Below are positions 41,316 to 53,090 of a stretch of 64,000 nucleotides of DNA, one piece after another. Source of the stretch: Entomortierella parvispora (taxonomy: Eukaryota; Mortierellomycota; Mortierellomycetes; Mortierellales; Mortierellaceae); NCBI GenBank assembly GCA_963573315.1, contig OY752149.1, forward strand, positions 372,001 to 436,000. The letters run 5' to 3'. The position numbers and the translations under genes are program-made. The number at the start of each line of letters is the position of its first letter. Position 1 is the first letter of the stretch. The notes beneath the pieces are model-generated. The model searched no databases and had not been told where the DNA came from. It was given only the letters and a program-made list of their open reading frames with translations.

Positions 41316-44300
41316 CTACACCTCAAGCCAGTTCTCAGTCTTGCCCTGTCTAACAAGATCTCGGTACCAAGATCCGTACACCTTCTTGTTAAACTCGCTT
41401 ACAGCTCGCACCTTCTCCAATAGTACAGTCATCTCATCCTCGAGACCCGTCAGTCCATGAGCTTCCATCTCGGCGGTGTTAAAGCTCATTTTGGCTGCTA
41501 ACGCCTCTGCTGCAGCCTTGTTGGTCTCCTCCGCCGTCGGTTCCGGGGTTGCAGGGGCTGTTCCGTTCCCTTGAGGTGCCAATGGCCCAGGTTTGGTCGA
41601 TTGTGATGTTGGAGGGTCTGCAGTGTCTGCAGTGTCAGCAGTGTCTTCATCTGGCTCAGTTCTTGTTGAAGAGTCACCACCTGAAGCCGTCAGAGACATG
41701 GCCGACGCCAAAGACGCGCATGAGGCAGAGAGGACTAGCATCGATGAGCAAGAGTGAAGATATAGCCATCTCCGAAAGTGAATCAACAGCCGCTTTTGGA
41801 TCAGCCGGTATAGAGTCGAGTTTCTACAGAGGGCGTTATCCAACCATGCAGTCAACAGATTTGTATCTTGTCCGGACAGACTTTTAGTCACAGATGGCGA
41901 CGGCGACGCAACTATGGATATTCCGATAGGGTACGGCACAGACACCTGCAATGACGAATGGCTGGCGCCACTTTTGGGGTTCCAAGAAGAGATCGGAGGC
42001 AAAGATAACGAAGCTTGGCTGCCGCGACGAAGACCCGACGGCAATGGCGAGTCTGGAGCAAGAGATGATCTCCGACTTCCGGCTACAACCGCGACCGCGG
42101 CCGTAGCTGTGGCATTCGCGCTTCTCTCCCGAACTTTTCTCGCGGCAAACTCGATTTGGATCACAATATCTTTCATTCCACTACTTCCGCTGCAAGATGA
42201 TGAGTTGGCTCCTTTCCCTGTCTGGGACGTATCCCCAGCTACTGTCGTGTTGTTGGTGTTTGTGTTTGACCCAAAGTTCGCATTTTCGTCCGTCAACAAA
42301 AGCCAAACCACCTTTTTGATCTCGACAAGATCTTGCTGGGTCCAGCAATTTTGAGCCAGCTGTCTGAACAGGATCAGAAGGGTACAAAGGATCGTCAAAT
42401 CTTGAAAGTCGTTGTGGAAGGACAAAAGTCGATAATGGTCCAGCTCAAAAGTCTCGGGCATCGTGTTGGCCGATCCATGGGGTCTCAAGATCATCTCCAA
42501 TAGCCCTATAAGGGAAAGAAACCCCCCGAGTATAACAGTTTAGTCAAGGCTCAGACCCCTGCGCAGCGCCTTAGTTCTTTTTGGACAATCTTGCACCACT
42601 GAACTCACCTTCATTCACAACCCCATCAAGAATATTTTCGCCGATATCTGCACTGATAATGCTTGAACGGCGCTTGAGGTTAATTGGCGGAGGAGACGGA
42701 GACAATGTATTGGACCTTTCGGATCCTTCTGTATCGCTTCTTTGCGAGGAGGAAGACACCACGCTAGGACGGCGAACAGACACCAGGGACGATGAGGAAC
42801 AGGCACCGGAAGCCGCACTGCCAATGACAAGTTGTTTAACTCCCTCCCATTGAGTCCAAGAGCGTTTGAACCACTCTCGTGTCCTTTGAATGGTGCCTCC
42901 ACGCGACAAGTGCTCTGTGAAATACTTTTGTTCAAAATCGATCGAGTTGTCCAAAAGCCATGGACGCAAGGTTCGAAGCTGATGATTGGCGATATCCTAT
43001 ATGGAGAAAGAGAACGGAGGAGGAGGGAAACCTTCAGTTGTCAGTGATAGCACGCAATCGCGACAAGAGATACTGCTCGTATGCCCAAAAGAGTAAAGTC
43101 CGAAGGTTCATCTGTGTTGTCCACACTTACCAATTTCATCCACTCTAAAATCTCAAAGCACATTCTGATCCCACGCACAATTTCATCCGAGTCAACAACA
43201 ATGGTAACCATTGATTCTACCAATGAATCACGCATGGGTGCACAGTGGCCCTTTAGAGAGTCGCCTAGAAACCGGAATAGACCATGGACATCCAAAACGC
43301 CATGATCCAGCTCTTGCAACAACAGCTCTGGGTCCAACGTCGACGTCAACAACGCACGCTCTGGGTTAACGGCCGGAGCTGACGGCTTTGTGGGATCTGT
43401 GTTTGCTTGTGCAGACGGGGCTGGAAGAAGCGACAACAGGATCTCGCGAAGCTCATCCACTAACCTCGGCAAAAGGACAGCCTTTGGAAGAGGACACAGC
43501 TGTTGAGTGTGGAGCTGAACCATTCTATTGGAGGCCTGTGAGGCCGGCATGCCAGCTTCATTCAGCAGCGTTGTGGTGGTCTCTCGCCTGGCCGCCAGGA
43601 CTGCCCGCCTATTGTTGAGCTCCAGACCAACCTCACGCCAAAACCTGTCCGCTTCTCGTCGCTTAATCAATCCCCGCTCACCGTCGAAATTGGGCCTGAA
43701 TTGAAGGTGAGGGTCGAACACAATGTCGTGTCGCAATTGGGGATTCTTGAAAATCTCAAACAAGTCCAGTTCCCGCAAAGTATCTCGAGTGATAGGCAAG
43801 TTCAAGGTCGTTGGGAGAGGCGTGGTCAAGGGCACTGATGCAGAGTTTGAGGGAGAGGGCTGAGGGACGGATACGCTGTCACGCTCCTTCGAGACGGGTT
43901 GAGGCCCTTGCTCCTTCCTCTGGTTAATCTGGGACTCGATCTTTGCAACATTGTTAGGGTGTGAGGGTTGAGGAGGAGTTGGTGTTGGACGCGATAGTGT
44001 CTCATCTCCACGATCAGGTTTGGTGATTGTTGTGTCCACGGACAGTGCGGGAGGGCTCTCAGACGTAGGACCAGCTGTGACATTTTTCCTTTGAGGAATG
44101 TCATGAGGATGCACCGGCGGCTCTGTCTCCATGCGGGCAGTGGACGGATGAGCCGGAGTCACTCTAGACTGCGAGTTGTCATTATCCAGAGGATGTATCC
44201 GTGAGGGATCCTGCCGTTGCATAGATAGTGTTGATTGGACATGCTCCTGAATGTCTTTCTTGTGTTGCTCCAGCGACTGTGGCTGGCTTGTGATCAGACT

Positions 44301-45839
44301 CTGTCTCCGTGTGCGACTCCTGTTTTCTTGTTCGCCGATTTCTTGCCAGTCCCTATCCTGATTCACGTTCATACTCTCCACTTGACTGTCTATAGAAGTT
44401 GGTTCTTCCGAGTGCGCACCTGAAGTCAAGTGTCTCGCTCGTTTTGATCTCTCCATGTTGCTGATAGAGGAGGTAGAGGATGGAACTGAAGACTCAAAAG
44501 GCGACATCTGCACGGGAGGACTTCGTTGGCGCTTATGTTGACTATAAGAGGCGGCGATATGCTCCTTTGGTTGTTGCGGTCGAGAGTGATTTGCGAGAAG
44601 ATTAATATCCTGTGAAGTGTGTTGGTGGGACAAGATGGATCGATGTTGAATTTCTTTGACAATATCCTGTGGTTGGTCGTGGTCAAGTTTTGTGGACTCG
44701 ATTTGATGAGGATTGATGGAGTGGCCGGTAGCGTGGTTGTCCTGACCTGATTGCTCTTGAGTGTGGTTGCAAAGAGGGTGCTGCTGTCTGGCAGAAGAGA
44801 TGGATAGTTTACGGTCCGGTGCCTGGACGTCAGATTCGGATAGTGTTCGGGTGCGTCCAGCGGGATCCATAGAATGCTGATGTGCGTTGAATGCTGGGCA
44901 GTCCAGAGACTTGCAGCTCTCTGGGGGGGAGCAGGATTCTTGTTGTATCAGAGAATCCACAGCGTCTAACGGTGAAACTTTTGAAGATGGGCTCTGAGAC
45001 TGGGCACAGCCACAAGAAGATGTGCACAGGTTCCAGGGCACAAGGGGCACAAGAGGGGGCGCAGGGACGGCCGACTTTTTGACGCGTTTCCGACGCGAAG
45101 TCTGTTGAAGTGACGACGATGAGGACGAGGAACGGCGACTCTGCGACGACTTTGAAGAAGAGCTTGGGTCGCGCTTCTTGGAACGCTTTCGGCCAAATGT
45201 GGTCAGTGTTGGCACCGTGGAGATGTCGCGGATGTTGATTGTTCTAATGTCGGTGACAACCGAGTGTGAATGGCTCGATTCCTTGCGTTTGCTGCCGGTG
45301 GCTATCGATGAAGAGCTGGAGGTACTGTTCTCGTCAAACTGTTGGTTGGAAGAGGGCAGAGGAGAAGCAGAAGCAGAAGAACAAGAAGAGGATGAAGAGG
45401 AAGAGGACGAAGGGTTCTTGCGACTGAGGTAACGGACACCGCCTGTAAGAAATTCTGGAAGGTAAATGGATTTGTTTCCTCCAGGAGTAAGAGAGGAGGA
45501 ATGTGGGCGTGACAGTAGCTCTGTATCTGTAGGGTTTGGCTTTTGGACTTTTGTTGCTGGTGTGTCCTGGGTATCGATATTGATGTTGACTGTTGCGGAT
45601 GGGGAGGAGGCAAGGGAGAGGTCCGTTGACAGGACTGCAGACGAGAGGGACGAAAATGGAGATGTGGATGAGGAGGAGGGAGAAGAGATTGGTGGAGATG
45701 GGGCGGAAAGAGACGCCGATGAACGCGACAGAGTCGGTGTTGCAGGAACCAGCGGTCTGGTCGGCGTGGGCGAGTAGATGGTGGGCGACGGAGAGTTGGT
45801 GGACGAGGTCGGGGAGGAAGAAAAGTCAGCAGGAGACAT
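41316..45839 (-). CDS. Tcp11/Sok1-family protein
   Basis: Three exons in transcript order: 43131-45839, 42609-42996 and 41316-42505, encoding about 1,428 residues. The first 650 or so residues are Ser/Pro/Gln-rich and disordered. The Tcp11 domain follows: FDPHLQFRPNFDGERGLIKR, ELREILLSLLP, LDPELLLQELDHGVLDVHGL, GHCAPMRDSLVE and MCFEILEWMKL, continuing across the first intron into ANHQLRTLRPWLLD, FEQKYFTEHLSRG and RTREWFKRSW. The last exon has the helical end of the domain (HNDFQDLTILCTLLILFRQL) and a coiled tail. Budding-yeast Sok1 was found as a suppressor of protein kinase A deficiency; mammalian TCP11 links to cAMP signalling in sperm. The molecular role is unknown. The gene is convergent with AOX. 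Confidence 0.87.
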
Positions 45840-46003
45840 GGCTGTCGTCGGCTTGAGGTATATGGTTGTCGTCGTCGTGGCCTTGACAGCTACCGATGGA
45901 AATGATGGATGATGTTGAAAGGAGTCGCAAGGGGGCGAGAGGGAGAGGGAGAGAGAGAGAGAGGCAATTGAGGGAGAAAGGAGGAAGGAGGGAGGAGAAT
46001 ATT

Positions 46004-46056
<53 letters not shown>

Positions 46057-47032
46057 TGATGGTGAGCAAAGACGGACGGACGGAATGATTTGACATGCAG
46101 CAGAGGACATCAAGCGGGAGGCAGCTAGAACAAGAACAGAGCCATGGAAAAGAAGAACCAAAGGGAGAGAGAAGGGAAAGAAAAGGGAAGGAAAGGAGAG
46201 AGAGAGAGAGAAAAAGGAAGGATGGAAGGAAGGATGGAAGGAAAGATGGAAGGAAGGGAGGCAACCCAGACCACCAAGCTCATGGCTCACGCCCATGCTC
46301 ACGCTCACGCAGTCCTTTTGTGATTCTCCAGCTCACCCACGCGCGTGCGCGATCTTTCAAGGATCGGGAGGGGGTGCCTCCATTACACAAGAAAGGAAGG
46401 AGAAGACCCCCCCGGGACATGCACAAGGAATGGTAAGAGAAAGAGAGAGTCAGGCACCACGGTTGGAGAAGAGCCAAACGTGCAAAGAGCACGCGGAATG
46501 GCAGAGTGTGGGGCCAGTGTAGAGGAGAGAGCAGCAAGAGGAGTGCAGACGGTCGGTGGGTTCAAGGTGCAAGCAATACTTCCATGCTGTGCCTCTTCTG
46601 CCACCTTTCCCTTTCAAAAGAACCATTGGATGACAAAGAATCACACAAGCAAGGCCGAGGAAGGGGACGAGACCCTGCAGATTCGAGAAACGTGTATGCG
46701 AGAAGCGTGCTGTGCAGAACACGTCAGACTGGGTCCGACGGTCTCCGTGCCTGTGAGTTCACCAACAGGCAGCAGGGACAATGTAGGGGAGAGGGACGGT
46801 CCGAATGAGGAGACAAAGGAGTCAAGGGTGAATAGAAAGGCATGTGGAGAAGAGCGTGGCTGGAGGCATGGGATAATGGCAGTAGACAGACACAAAAGGA
46901 GACAAAAGATGGGAGCAAGTCGACCCAGGGGGTCAAAGATAAAAAGAACAAAAAAGAACCATCGATCTTTGAGCAGTGCAGTGGTGCTTTTCGTCCTTCC
47001 TCTCATCCCCACTCACTCTTCCGCCCCAAAGT
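45840..47032. other. intergenic region with (GA)n and GGAA microsatellites
   Basis: Upstream of the Tcp11 gene: (GA)n at about 46004-46051, GGAA/GGAT-rich DNA at about 46160-46260. The 46345-47030 stretch carries a long open frame with no recognisable protein and repeat-like composition; I do not call it a gene. Confidence 0.5.
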
Positions 47033-48073
47033 CTACAACAATGAAAGAGTCGGTTCCCTCCCACTCTGTTCCCTGGACAGAGTGTTTTTTTTAAGCATTG
47101 GGCCTGTCTTTTTACCTTGCTCCTTGTGTTTCAAGGGAATCGGCTGGCTGTTCCTGTTCCTGTCACGTTCACCCTCGCTGTCCGTGTGGTGGTGGCGTTT
47201 TGTTTCTGAAGATGAGGAGGACACGACCTCGACCGTGTTGTTGTTGTCCATGCTTCTTTGGCTGTTGCTATTGAATACAGCTTCATCCGTGGCTATGCTG
47301 CTTTTGGTTTTGCTTTTGGTTTTGCTGGCCCCCTTGTTGCTGCTTGACTGAGCCATGGGGATTGTCCAATTGGCCTCGGCTGTTGACTTGTATATCCGCT
47401 CCTTGTCACCATATCTGCTGAACTCATCACTGTCCATGCACGTCCCGCTGCTACTGAAGCTCTCGCTCTCGCTTTTGCTATTGCTCTCCTTCATCTTCGT
47501 CTGTTCGTCTTCAGTATGCGCCTCACCATCTGCATCTTCATCTCTATCCTCGCTCCAATGACACGTTACTCTTTCGCCTGCTGCTTTCAGCTGCTGTTGC
47601 TGTTGCTGTTGCTGTTGCGGTTGTTGTTGTGATTGTGGTTGTGGTTGTTGTCGCTCTAGTTGATGTTGGCTCTGAGAAAAGGATAAAGACGTCGACAAAG
47701 AGGGCTCGTGTCCAAAAGTTAAATCAAAACTCTTGTGGATAGCAAGGACATCTGCCGTTCTGTTTCGATTGGGTTTAACATGGCTGGAGGTCAGACAGGG
47801 GGTTGAGACAGTCGAGGCCGAACTCGAGGACGAGGACGAGGACTGGTTTGTCCTTGCGGAAGGATGTGTGGGGGGTGGAGGGGGGCGAATGGTGGAGGAG
47901 GCTATCGTGTGGTTGTAGTGGTGAACCTGGCTAGCAGAAGTCGCGGGACTGACTGAAGGTTGTGACGATGACGAGGCCGAGGAGGACGAAGAGGTGGGGG
48001 AAGGGGAGGAAGAGGAGGAAGAGGAAGAGCGGTACAGTTTATTCCAGGCGGACGAAGGTGGATCCTGCTGCAT
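47033..48073 (-). CDS. Ser/Gln-rich orphan protein
   Basis: A single-exon frame of 346 residues from the ATG at 48073 (MQQDPPSSAWNKLYRS). It is mostly low-complexity: polyserine, Pro-rich PPPPPTHP, a Gln run coded at about 47590-47660 and acidic Ser/Glu stretches. One ordered-looking segment stands out, DEFSRYGDKERIYKSTAEANW, coded near 47370-47435, which suggests a real short conserved motif. The C terminus is Lys/Arg-rich. I do not recognise it. Divergent transcription from the next gene across a 488-bp spacer supports a promoter at its start. Confidence is moderate because composition alone can keep a frame open. Confidence 0.52.
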   Translation of the reverse strand: MQQDPPSSAWNKLYRSSSSSSSSPSPTSSSSSASSSSQPSVSPATSASQVHHYNHTIASSTIRPPPPPTHPSARTNQSSSSSSSSASTVSTPCLTSSHVKPNRNRTADVLAIHKSFDLTFGHEPSLSTSLSFSQSQHQLERQQPQPQSQQQPQQQQQQQQQLKAAGERVTCHWSEDRDEDADGEAHTEDEQTKMKESNSKSESESFSSSGTCMDSDEFSRYGDKERIYKSTAEANWTIPMAQSSSNKGASKTKSKTKSSIATDEAVFNSNSQRSMDNNNTVEVVSSSSSETKRHHHTDSEGERDRNRNSQPIPLKHKEQGKKTGPMLKKNTLSREQSGREPTLSLL

Positions 48074-48561
48074 GGCTCTCTCTTTTGGCCGAGAAAGAAA
48101 GAAAGGGAATATTCGAGGAGAGTGGAAAAAAAGGGTGGAGGACAGGCGAGAGAAAGGGTGACTTGTCCTTGGCCAACGGGATGTGAAGTGTGAACGAAGA
48201 ACTCGGGGGGGAAAATGAGGATAGATTAAAGAAGAGGAACGAAGGGAATGAAGGATCGAATGAAGGAATGAATAAAGAACAAACAAATGAATGAATGAAT
48301 GGATGCTGGCAGATTCGCGCTCTCTCTTTTTGTGCTGTTTTGTAATGCGCCGAATGGGACATCTCCTTGCTTGTCCTTTGTTCTTTGTCCTTGTCCTTGT
48401 CCTTCCTCCTTTGCCAGCCACTAGATCTTGACTTGATCCCTTTTCATTCGCATTCTCCCGTTTGCATCGTCCTTCTTCCGTCGGGGCTCTCCTCTTTCCT
48501 TCTGTTCATTCATCCTCCTCCTCTTCCTTCTCTCCAGTCTTCTCCCTCATTATCCCGCGCC
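48074..48561. other. divergent promoter region between two orphan genes
   Basis: A GAAT-rich tract lies at about 48236-48300 and a CT-rich leader at about 48500-48560 runs into the right-hand ATG. No further element was recognised. Confidence 0.45.
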
Positions 48562-50364
48562 ATGTCTTCGTTTGCCACTGCAGATGCCCATGCAGCGCGT
48601 GCACTGGTAAATAAAAAAAATTGTATTGCCAGAAAAAATACGAACTCTTGGACCCCCCCTACTCCCGTCCCTGTTGATTGTTCTCCCCCTTCTCTGTACC
48701 CCCCAGCCTATCCAAGCACAGTGCCTTGCTGTTGTTGTTTTGTTGTTGGCATGAATGTCACTAGTCTACCATAATTGGTTGGAGAATGGCTTGTACAGAA
48801 CAGAGAGAACCACGGCCAGACCATGGATAGACTCAATCTCCTCCGCCACCTCAACAGTCCAAATGTCTCTATCATTGGCTTGGCTAATCATTTCCATGCA
48901 TCCCAACCCCCCATATTAATCCTGTATGCCCCCCCCCCCTTGACATAATAGGTCCAAGCGGTGCTCATCACCTGGCTGTGCGATCGATACCACGATCTGG
49001 CATCTCTGGCGTCAGAATCTCTGAAGCAGCGGATCCATTTCCTATCCAAGCCCGATCGATCCAATCTCAAGGAGCTCTGTACATGGGACCCGCCCACCAC
49101 TTCTTCCTCCACATCCTATCGCGCTTGGTCTCCAGCCCAGATTGATGCATTTGTCCATGACACATGGTCGCCTGACCAACTCCCGTTGCATCCTCCCAAT
49201 ATTCGCTTGTCTGGGACGGCGGCTACAGCAACAGCATTGGCACAATCGACTGGAGCAGCTTCCGCCATCACCTCCTTGTCGCTGTCGTCGTCGTCTTTTG
49301 ACTCTTGGGAGACAACCCCTGTGCTGGTCAAACAGCTGGACGAAGAGACCATCCAGGCAAAGGTCCCGATCGGTCAAGTTGGGAAATCTATCCTGGTCAT
49401 GATCCTGTCGTCCGAGCTGGAATCGGAGGATGAGAATGCAGAGTCCAAAAAAGTGCCACGGTGGAAATACCACAACATGGTGGCGGTTTCAGAGTCTGAT
49501 CTGACAGGCGAGAGCAACTGGAGACTTTTGTCGGAACACCGGCAGGCTCAGGGAGAAGAGGAAGAGCCTTTGCCGCCATCCCTGGAAAACCTTGTCGGGA
49601 CTTTGCCCTTGCTCTCATCTGCTGGTCAGGACAAGGAGGGAAAAGATCAAGACAGGGGGGAAGATGAGGGTGAATGCGAAGATGACGACTCGGATGACGA
49701 CTATTGGGGTCAATATGGAGATACCGAGGATGAGTCTGCGGCCGACGAAAATAATGACGGAGAAGGCTTCTCAAAGACAAAAGAACCACATGGAGACCGT
49801 TTCAGCGAGGCCGTCGCCGAAACACCCAATGATGAAGACGATGATGAGGACGAGTACTGGCGCAAGTACGCCGAGCAGCAGGAACAACAGGAAGCTGAAG
49901 AACGGAAAAAGAAACTCAAAAGCCAAAGGGGGGTAGCCTCTATCGGACCAGACGGCAGCGATGACCGCCATGACAATGACGATATGACGGGATCTGGAAG
50001 AGTCCTGGCAGCACTAGAAGACCCAACGCCGACGTCCAAGATTGGTCAGGTGGATCCTAATATGCTGTCATCCTTGTTACAGATGCTGTCAACTCAGGCA
50101 CTTCACCAAGATGTGCATGCGCCAGGGGAAGATCGGTCACAGGAAGGATTCAGACCTTCAGACCGCAGTGTTGCCGTGGAATCCTTGAGCGACCATTCAT
50201 CATCTACATGTAGTCCCTCGGGTTCTACCTCATCCTCCAAAGCCATCTCGACCTTAGAGAGGTCGCTTCGAGAGGCAGTGACACAGGCAAGGCTGGATGG
50301 GCTGAGCAAAGAGCAGGTTTTTGAAGTTTTGTCAGGGATTTACACCTCCTCACCTTTCCAATAA
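48562..50364 (+). CDS. acidic orphan protein with repeated D-Y-W-x-x-Y motif
   Basis: Two exons are preferred, 48562-48606 and 48952-50364, both junctions phase 0, encoding 485 residues. The N-terminal part is helical and ordered (VLITWLCDRYHDLASLASESL, KQRIHFLSKPDRSNLKELC). The middle has the strand-like PVLVKQLDEETIQAKVPIGQ and GKSILVMILSS. Then come acidic blocks carrying two copies of a similar motif, DDDYWGQYG (near 49,695) and EDEYWRKYA (near 49,853), and a C-terminal helix TLERSLREAVTQARLDGLSK. I do not recognise the family. A possible extra exon between 48799 and 48923 is open but its phase does not fit. The stop codon overlaps an AATAAA signal. Confidence 0.75.
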
Positions 50365-50365
50365 A
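50360..50365 (+). promoter_or_regulatory. poly(A) signal overlapping the stop codon
   Basis: AATAAA includes the TAA stop of the preceding gene (50362-50364). Another hexamer on the other strand (TTTATT at 50427-50432) would serve the convergent lipase gene. Confidence 0.4.
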
Positions 50366-50615
50366 ACAGGCTGGAAACCGAAAAGAAAAGGAAGCAATTG
50401 GGGAGAAACGCGAACGAGTTTTTTTTCTTTATTATTAAGAGGTGGGTATTGAAAATTCATTAACATGTTGTTCTATCTACAAGGGTGGAGAGGCAAGGAG
50501 GATGAGGAGAAGGGGGCGAAAGGCGGGGAGAAGAAGAGGAGAGTTTAAAAGTTCTGAAGGGGAATGGGAGTATCATAAAACTAGTTGTAACCCACAGTGA
50601 AGCAGAGATTTGGGT

Positions 50616-52335
50616 TCAGTATCCCTCCTTGTACAGACGTGTGGCCACGTTCATGTACAGCTCTACGGCGTCAAAGCCCTTTTGACCGGCCCCGAGTTTG
50701 ATCCGCTTCCGGTTGTTGAGATCCCAGTGATCACACTCGACCGTCTCAACATACTCGCCCCAGCGGGCACTCGATAACGAGACCAGCCCGTCATTCTCGC
50801 CCTCCTTCGCTTTGATGATTTCCCAGGCAAATCCAAGAGGCGCCCAGATGGGCATCTGCTGAACAGATGCACCATAGGAATAGTACTTCACAGAGGGATC
50901 GTCAGGAGTGTTGGGGTTGAAAACTTCCTGGCAGTAATTCGTCGTAAGATTCCTGTAAGCAGGCGTATCCAAGAGGGGTACCAATCGGCTCAAAAGTGGT
51001 CCAATGGGGCTGGCAAATGGGTCCACGGGTGTAGAGGTTCCAGACATGGCCTCGGCGGCAGTTCCTATGAGTCGGTGCATGACATTGGAAGCCTCCTGAA
51101 CGGCCGCGCGTGAAACTCGGGCAGCTTCTCCAAGTTGTCGCATAGCCTCTTCTTCCGTTGGGTCCCGCAATCCGACGCCAAGGTTGTCCCGAAACCAGTC
51201 CATCATTGGACTACCACGATGGGGTGTTGAGAGAGTTGTGAGGGACTGAACGTGGTAGTTTTTGTCTTTGATGTGACTAATCAGATATCTGCAATCCAGT
51301 CCGCCCTAATTCGGAGTGAGAAGAAGAAAAGCCAGTTAGTATAAAAATCCAACGACAAGAGCACATGCACCAGTGACAGGTGAATAAATGACAGCACGAT
51401 GTGGATGTTCCATATTTCATCGTCTGGACATACCATCGAGTGGGCAAGAAAGTTGACAGGCATGCCTTCCATGGAGGACGACAGCATCCTGTGCAGATCC
51501 TCTGCGCGCTTCTTGATGGCACCAGTTCTATTTTGATTGGAATACGAAGGAGGGAGCCAGAGAGCCGCATGGGTTAGCCAGTTTGTCCTCCACGAAGAGA
51601 GAGCCGTGTGAATCTTGTCCCCACAAACTTGGCCAGTCTGTGGGCGCCATTTGTTCGCTCTCACTGCGCCCAACAAAAAAATCGCAAAATCACAAGATTC
51701 AGGGTCACGCATCGATGCTCAACAGAGTTTCTCTTCCGTGTTTTTTGTTGTCTTCTCGTGCCCCACAACACCTCTACAAAATACGAACCTTGGGACACCT
51801 GCGACCACGACCTTGGCACCAAGTTTGGTCAGGGCTTTTTCAATGCCACTCCAGTAGTGGATCTGAAGGTGAGGGATCGCCTCAGGTCCCATCTTGTCGA
51901 ATCCAAACAAGCCTGAGAATTGAAATATGGTCAGGAGCTGACAATCAGGTTGCCACCAAAAGAAGGAAAAAACCTGAAAGAGAATCACATACCATGGCAC
52001 AACACGATGGGATGGCGTGGTGCTGTGTAATTGGGACTGATCGGCGGGGTGTAGCTGTAGTTTTTTATCCGACGATCGAGCCCTCTCCAAGGCTGAAGGG
52101 AAGGGTACTGCTCATGCTTTGGTGTCTCCACCTCGCGACTGTACGAGACATTGGACGAAGACGATGGCGAGGAGGAGGAAGAGGAGGAGTCCTTGTTATT
52201 TTCAAGGCCAGTTTTCGCTCCCACGAGGCCCAAGCTGGTCTTGATGGAAGTAAAAGCGGCACTGGTAGAGTTGGCCGTAGCTGAGAGTGTGGAGCGAAGA
52301 TGGGAGAGGAGAAAAGAGGTAGTGTTCACCAGCAT
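50616..52335 (-). CDS. triacylglycerol lipase-like alpha/beta hydrolase
   Basis: Four exons in transcript order: 51993-52335, 51789-51912, 51434-51527 and 50616-51305, encoding 416 residues. The domain opens with HPIVLCHGLFGFDKMGP, which carries the oxyanion-hole region, and continues with YWSGIEKALTKLGAKVVVAGVP and RTGAIKKRAEDL. The nucleophile elbow FLAHSMGGLDCRYLI is split by intron 3 directly after the Met. STPHRGSPMMDWF follows. The Asp in ENDGLVSLSSARWG and the His in VECDHWDLNNR complete a Ser-Asp-His triad. This set is typical of lipases related to bacterial family I. The N-terminal 100 residues begin with a hydrophobic stretch (MLVNTTSFLLSHLRS) that may be a weak membrane or targeting segment. 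The true substrate is unproven. Confidence 0.9.
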
Positions 52336-53090
52336 GGTGGGGTTCTTTCAAAGCGGTGGAGAGGAAGGTGGCAATGTCGCGTCGCTTGAGGGAGTTCCGT
52401 CAAGGGGAAAAAGTCGAGAGGCAAACAAGGGCGATCAAGCAGATTGGAAGGAAAGGTGGGAGAGGACCACAGGATCCCGTGATGGCGTGCAAAAGTGTGG
52501 CTGTCAAGCAAGCGGTACCAGCCGTGAGAGGGAGAGGTGTGGTACTGCAGAAGAATATGAGGAAGGGGGCTAACAATATGGGTCAAAGAAGTGACGAGAG
52601 GAGGTGCAATGGACAACGGGCATGAGATGTGGAGCAAACCCATTCGAACCGTTGGCGCCCGAAGAAAAAGAAAGGAGCGAGGACGGCACACGGCAGTCAT
52701 GTGATAAGTGTCACCTGACCGTACTGTATTTTCAAGCTTTTTTCTTTGGTTTTTTTTATTTTTATTCTACAGCTTCGTTGGAGAAGATAAAAGTATAGAA
52801 ACACGGGAAAAGTACACTTGGGGCGAGAGATAATGAACAGGAAGAAAATGAGGGAGTGATATGTCTGCCTGACTACTGTTATTACAAAAGTCGCGGGCGG
52901 GTAAAGAGGGTGGATACAACGGGTGCACCGAGAGCAGACCATCACCTGTTTTTGTCTTGGAATATGTTGGCCTGACCCACTGCTGTAGCAGAGAGGTTTC
53001 TGGCGAGTAGAGAAGATGAACACGGGCGCACCAAAGACGGGGCCATCACCTTTTTCTTTTCTTTTCTTGACTGCGAGCGTGCGCTAGAAT

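Noticed and set aside
46345-47094. 249-codon plus-strand frame
   Set aside because: It overlaps the 3' end of the minus-strand Ser/Gln gene, has repeat-like composition, and shows no start context or domain.
48799-48923. Additional exon in the acidic orphan gene
   Set aside because: The segment is open and has splice-like edges, but its exit phase (2) does not match the next exon (phase 0), whereas exon 1 joins exon 3 directly in phase.
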